Below are positions 15,894-19,442 of a stretch of DNA of 19,442 nt, one piece after another (position 1 is the stretch's first letter; every line of letters begins with the position of its first letter). The notes under the pieces were generated by a model. That model did not search any database, was not told where the DNA came from, and saw nothing but the letters and a program-made list of their open reading frames with translations. Position numbers and translations under genes: made by a program. Source of the DNA: Nitrospirota bacterium (GTDB taxonomy: Bacteria > Nitrospirota_A > Leptospirillia > Leptospirillales > Leptospirillaceae); the NCBI GenBank assembly GCA_021802325.1, contig JAKAAM010000016.1, forward strand, positions 1 to 19,442, read 5' to 3'.

Positions 15894-17105
15894 ATGACCC
15901 CCTCCCTCCTCACCTCCCGTGCCGGCTTCCCGTCACATCGTAGTCGCGTCACTGTCGATCTCGGAGGGCTTCGTGAAAATGTCAGGGCGGTTCTACGATC
16001 GTTACCCAAGGCCACAGGGCTCCTCCCGGTCATCAAATCGAATGCCTATGGCCACGGAATCATTCCCGTCTCACAGTTAATGACCGATGAAGGCATCCCC
16101 CGTGTGGCCGTGATGGGTGCCGATGAGGGATGTCTTCTCCGGAAATCTGGCTTTGCCGGGCAGATCATCCTCCTCGGTGGTTTTGCTCCGGAAGAAATTC
16201 TCCTTTGCCAGAATCTTCGCCTTACTCCCGTCATTCACCACATGGATCAGGTCAGGGCCTTGGAGCGCTTCTCCCCCGGAGACCTCTCCCTGGACGTCCA
16301 CCTGAAAATCGACTCAGGGATGGGAAGACTGGGATTCCTGCCCTCGGATCTCCCGTTGGTTCTTGATCGACTTCAGAAGATGCCCTCTGTCAGAATCGAA
16401 GGGCTCATGACCCATTTCCCGGTTCCCGAGGATCGGGAGGACACGTCAGCCTGCCGTGAAATCTTTCGTCAGTCAATTGTCACAACGATGGGCCACCCGG
16501 CTCTCTCGGCTCTGTCTGTTGTTCATATGGCCAGTAGCGGAGCGATCCTCTCGGAAGAGGTCATGCTTGACCTTCCAGCGCTTCCCTCAGGAAGAAGGAT
16601 CTCCTTCTGGGCCCGACCGGGAATCCTTCTTTACGGACACTTTCCTGGAACGCGCAACCCGTCGTTTCCTGTTCGCCCTGCCTTTGGACTAGAGGCAAGA
16701 GTCTTGGCCATCCGCACACTGCCCCGCGGAAGCTCCGTCTCCTACGGACGGACGGTCAGGGTCGCTCGGGAGAGCCGGGTAGGGGTTCTCGGAATGGGCT
16801 ATGCCGACGGGTTGCCCCGGCTCCTTTCCGGAAAGGGATGGGCCGTGGTCGGAAAGTATCGTGCACCTTTTCTGGGCCGAATCTGCATGGATATGGTGGT
16901 CGTCGACCTGACGGACATCCCGGCAGACGAGCTTCATTCCGAGTGGATCACTCTCATCGATCCCGACAACCCGCTCTCCATGAGCGTCGATCAACTGGCG
17001 CTCGAGGGGGATACCATTCCTTACGAGATTCTCTGTCTCTTGGGCCATCGGTCCGAAAGGAGATATGTGGGGATCCCGTCGTCTGATCCGGGTAAAAGTG
17101 TTTAA
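15894..17105 (+). CDS. alr: Alanine racemase
   Basis: PLP enzyme that makes D-alanine for peptidoglycan. The 403-residue product carries the PLP lysine Lys48 in VIKSNAYGHG and the second catalytic base Tyr284 in VSYGRT. LKIDSGMGRLGF, RPGILLYG, GMGYADGLPR and RICMDMVVVDLTDI lie between or after them. The N-terminal 17 residues (MTPSLLTSRAGFPSHRS) are not conserved. No ribosome binding site is visible before ATG 15894; the bases just upstream are almost all C. No other ATG or GTG occurs in frame before the conserved part, so translation may depend on coupling to frr. The end overlaps mlaE by 41 bases. Together with mrdA and rodA, it adds a cell-wall theme to the window. Confidence 0.95.
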   Translation: MTPSLLTSRAGFPSHRSRVTVDLGGLRENVRAVLRSLPKATGLLPVIKSNAYGHGIIPVSQLMTDEGIPRVAVMGADEGCLLRKSGFAGQIILLGGFAPEEILLCQNLRLTPVIHHMDQVRALERFSPGDLSLDVHLKIDSGMGRLGFLPSDLPLVLDRLQKMPSVRIEGLMTHFPVPEDREDTSACREIFRQSIVTTMGHPALSALSVVHMASSGAILSEEVMLDLPALPSGRRISFWARPGILLYGHFPGTRNPSFPVRPAFGLEARVLAIRTLPRGSSVSYGRTVRVARESRVGVLGMGYADGLPRLLSGKGWAVVGKYRAPFLGRICMDMVVVDLTDIPADELHSEWITLIDPDNPLSMSVDQLALEGDTIPYEILCLLGHRSERRYVGIPSSDPGKSV

Positions 17106-17859
17106 GGATCTCTCCGGGAGGCTGGTGAGGGTTCCGGAGATCGCCGGCTCTCTCTTTATGATGGGACTGTCAGGCCTCCGGGGGATCTTTCGTCCGTCCT
17201 TTCTCGGCAGAAATTTTTTTGAACAGCTGCTCAGGATCGGGGCGGATTCGACTCTGGTCGTTGTTGTGACGGCCTTTTTTACGGGAATGGTCTTGGCCCT
17301 TCAGGCATGGATCGGGTTTCGGAAGTTTAATGCCGAAGGTCTTGTGGGGGCTGTGGTCACTCTGTCCATGACACGGGAACTCGGCCCTGTCATCACCAGT
17401 CTGATGGTCACAGGACGTTCCGGTTCGGCCATGGCGGCAGAGCTTGGAAGCATGAGGGTCAGCGAACAGATCGATGCTCTCGAAACCCTTGCGGTCGACC
17501 CTGTGGACTACCTTGTGACACCGAGGCTCTATGCCTCGCTCGTGGCCCTACCGCTTCTGACAGCCCTGGCGGATCTTGTCGGGATCGGCGGAGGCTATGT
17601 TGTGGCCGTCAAGCTTTTGGGACTCTCCCCCCATCTTTATTTTCAGGAGATTACCCACTATGTGGACCTCCACGATTTCATATCGGGAATTGTAAAGTCG
17701 GTATTCTTCGGAGGTCTTCTTGCCCTATGGGCCTGCCGAACCGGCTTTGCGGCCTCCGGAGGAGCCGCCGGCGTGGGACGGGCTGTGACTTTTGCCGTCG
17801 TGAGCGGATCGATGAGCATTCTTGTGGTTGACTACTTTCTTACAGCCTGGCTTTTCTGA
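17065..17859 (+). CDS. mlaE: MlaE-type lipid ABC transporter permease
   Basis: Permease of the MlaFEDB-type transporter that moves phospholipids between inner and outer membranes. The 264-residue protein has an N-terminal amphipathic region, then about five to six membrane helices. The signature TGRSGSAMAAELGSMRVSEQIDALETL is followed by DPVDYLVTPR. Start ATG 17065 lies inside the end of alr, right after AAAGGAG at 17057-17062, so spacing is very short; GTG 17098 downstream (VFKDLSGRL) is a possible alternative. It overlaps mlaF by one base. Presence of the mla set implies a diderm envelope. Confidence 0.93.
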   Translation: MWGSRRLIRVKVFKDLSGRLVRVPEIAGSLFMMGLSGLRGIFRPSFLGRNFFEQLLRIGADSTLVVVVTAFFTGMVLALQAWIGFRKFNAEGLVGAVVTLSMTRELGPVITSLMVTGRSGSAMAAELGSMRVSEQIDALETLAVDPVDYLVTPRLYASLVALPLLTALADLVGIGGGYVVAVKLLGLSPHLYFQEITHYVDLHDFISGIVKSVFFGGLLALWACRTGFAASGGAAGVGRAVTFAVVSGSMSILVVDYFLTAWLF

Positions 17860-18647
17860 TGTCTTTCGGTCCGGCCATTTCCGTCGAAGCCCTCTCTAAA
17901 AGCTTCGGGGCCCAGAAAGTCCTCAGGGAGGTAACCTTTTTCGTTCCGAAAGGGGAGACCTACTGCATCATCGGTGGGTCGGGACAAGGAAAATCGGTCC
18001 TTCTCAAGCATGTCATGCGCCTTTTGCTCCCCGACAGCGGAACGGTCCGTGTCGATGGGGAGGCGATCGAGTCCCTGTCAGGAGAGGATCTTGCCCGGGT
18101 TCGGAAGAAAATGGGGATGGTTTTTCAGGAGTCCGCACTTTTCGATTCCATGACATGTCTTGAAAACGTTGCTTTTGGGCTGACGATGCACCGGAAGGAT
18201 CTTTCAACGCGGGAGATCCTTGATGTGGCCAGGGAGAAGCTTCGCCTGGTGGGACTTCCCCGAACGGTGGAGGAAAAATCTCCTTCCCAGATCTCCGGCG
18301 GAATGAAAAAGCGTGTAGGAATCGCTCGGGCGATTGCGCTTTCTCCAGAAATTCTCCTCTATGACGAGCCAACAACAGGCCTCGACCCCGTCCTCTCGGC
18401 GTCGATCGATGATCTGATCGGCCGAATGAAAGGGGAGTTGGGAGTGACAAGTCTTGTCATTACCCACGATATGAGCAGCGCCTTCCGTATTGCCGACCGG
18501 ATCCTGTTCCTTTACGGAGGAGAAATCCGGGCGACTGGGACTCCCGAAGAGATTCGCCAAAGTCCTGACCCTCTCCTTCAACAGTTTATCCGGGGGGAGA
18601 TCAAGGGACCGATTCCGGTGATCCCGGATGAAAGTGATTTATCTTAA
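17859..18647 (+). CDS. mlaF: MlaF-type lipid ABC transporter ATP-binding protein
   Basis: ATPase of the MlaFEDB-type transporter, on the cytoplasmic face of MlaE. The 262-residue protein has all ABC motifs in order: Walker A GGSGQGKS, Q-loop MVFQESALFDSMT (the ALFDSMT segment is typical of Mla and Ttg2 ATPases), signature ISGGMKKRVGIARA, Walker B ILLYDEPTTGLDP and switch His in VITHDMSSA. The C-terminal FIRGEIKGPIPV tail matches the family. The ATG overlaps the mlaE stop (TGATG). A 53-base AT-rich gap follows before mlaD. Confidence 0.95.
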   Translation: MSFGPAISVEALSKSFGAQKVLREVTFFVPKGETYCIIGGSGQGKSVLLKHVMRLLLPDSGTVRVDGEAIESLSGEDLARVRKKMGMVFQESALFDSMTCLENVAFGLTMHRKDLSTREILDVAREKLRLVGLPRTVEEKSPSQISGGMKKRVGIARAIALSPEILLYDEPTTGLDPVLSASIDDLIGRMKGELGVTSLVITHDMSSAFRIADRILFLYGGEIRATGTPEEIRQSPDPLLQQFIRGEIKGPIPVIPDESDLS

Positions 18648-18686
18648 TTTGTTTTTATTGTCTAAGCTTAGGTGATATTACCTTTT

Positions 18687-18700
18687 AAAGGAGTTCCTTT
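18687..18700 (+). promoter_or_regulatory. mlaD ribosome binding site inside a small hairpin
   Basis: AAAGGAG (18687-18693) lies seven bases before the GTG start. AAAGG (18687-18691) can pair with CCTTT (18696-18700) around an AGTT loop, hiding part of the Shine-Dalgarno. Just upstream are the palindrome CTAAGCTTAG (18662-18671) and the near-palindrome GGTGATATTACC (18671-18682), which could be a protein binding site. Confidence 0.4.
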
Positions 18701-19442
18701 GTGAAGCTCTCTGCGGAAACGAGGCTCGGGTTTTTTGTGCTTCTTGCGGTGGGCACCCTCGTCTTCCTTTCGCTCCGTCTTTCTCATCACACCATGAAGC
18801 CGGAGCACTCCTATGCCTTCTATGCCGAATTCCGTTCCGTTGACGGGCTTGAGAAGGGGACCGACGTCGAGGTGGCTGGGGTCAAGGTGGGAGAGGTGGA
18901 TTCCATTACGTTGGGACCTTCCGGTCATGCTCGGGTCAGGATGCTCGTCGACAAGAAGGTTGTCATCCCCGCTGATGCGAGGGCGGTCATCTTTTCCAAC
19001 GGATTCCTGGGGAAGATGTATGTGGAAATCGAACCGGGACCCTCGAAGCTCCGTCCTCATCTTGATCCATCTCGCGACCCGGAAAATCCAGGATTTTTGA
19101 AAAAAATCTTTGGTGCCCTGACTCCCTCGCTCGCGTTTGCGGCTCCCCAGGAAGCTGCGCCTCCGACGGTATCCGCTCCCTCCTCCAATTCTTCTTCTGC
19201 CCCAGAGTCTTCTTCATCCCCCTCTTCAGAGAGGGGGATGACCGGGTCCCCCGGAGAGGTTTCTCCCGGAGGCACATTGGCGGCCAAAGGGACCACCGTG
19301 AGTGTCAATCGCCTCATCAAGAAGCTGAACAAGGTGGCCGATGACATCAGTGCCGTTTCGCATTCTCTGAAGGCCTCGATCGGTACCGCTGAAGGGAAGG
19401 AGGAGATCCGCAGGACCCTTCGACATCTTGATGAACTGACGA
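18701..19442 (+). CDS. mlaD: MlaD-type MCE-domain lipid transport protein, partial (runs off window)
   Basis: Periplasmic substrate-binding subunit of the Mla transporter, anchored in the inner membrane and forming a hexameric ring. No stop occurs before the window edge, so 247 residues are visible. A single anchor helix spans residues 9-25 (GFFVLLAVGTLVFLSL). The MCE domain spans about residues 38-114: Y-A-F-Y-A-E-F, DGLEKGTDVEVAGVKVGEV, then FSNGFLGKMYVEIEPG. A Ser/Pro/Ala-rich linker of about 80 residues follows, then the start of a predicted helical region (VNRLIKKLNKVADDI). GTG 18701 has AAAGGAG at good spacing. The linker is longer than typical. The missing C-terminus should lie directly downstream. 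Confidence 0.93.
   Translation, partial: MKLSAETRLGFFVLLAVGTLVFLSLRLSHHTMKPEHSYAFYAEFRSVDGLEKGTDVEVAGVKVGEVDSITLGPSGHARVRMLVDKKVVIPADARAVIFSNGFLGKMYVEIEPGPSKLRPHLDPSRDPENPGFLKKIFGALTPSLAFAAPQEAAPPTVSAPSSNSSSAPESSSSPSSERGMTGSPGEVSPGGTLAAKGTTVSVNRLIKKLNKVADDISAVSHSLKASIGTAEGKEEIRRTLRHLDELT

Overview
The window reads as ordinary chromosomal DNA from a moderately GC-rich, diderm, free-living bacterium. All convincing genes lie on the + strand, packed into short operons. Gene content and protein style (B12-dependent radical SAM protein paired with a 2[4Fe-4S] ferredoxin, short EF-Ts, a CcmH-like lipoprotein, an Mla lipid transporter) suggest a Nitrospirota member, possibly Leptospirillum-like. This is an impression from the translated proteins and was not tested by a search. 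There is no IS element, phage gene, CRISPR array, rRNA or tRNA.

Layout. (1) 1-2957: end of a cell-elongation operon, with a possible mreD tail, then mrdA (PBP2) and rodA. mrdA is broken by a frameshift at a run of 11 C. (2) 2958-4672: a hairpin-rich spacer and rng (RNase E/G family), which carries a Pro/Glu/Ala-rich insert in its S1 domain. (3) 4694-6439: a lipoprotein with a CcmH C-terminal-like domain, folB, and an eight-helix membrane protein of unknown function. (4) 6440-8901: a long, structured 5' leader, an Alvin-type ferredoxin and a cobalamin-binding radical SAM enzyme. (5) 8939-9850: rplM-rpsI with a strong intrinsic terminator. (6) 9891-12830: argC, a DUF3617-like exported protein and argJ (arginine biosynthesis). 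(7) 12831-15879: a promoter and about 240-nt folded leader, then rpsB-tsf-pyrH-frr. (8) 15894-19442: alr, mlaE, mlaF and the start of mlaD, which runs off the window.

How the genes fit together: two envelope modules (PBP2/RodA elongation; D-Ala supply plus Mla-type lipid transport) flank translation genes (S2, EF-Ts, L13, S9, ribosome recycling), UMP kinase, and arginine and folate biosynthesis. The least explained part is 6500-8901: a leader with four consecutive hairpins upstream of the ferredoxin/B12-radical SAM pair. A second RNA candidate is the rpsB leader, which has a GNRA-capped hairpin and mutually exclusive helices near the start codon.
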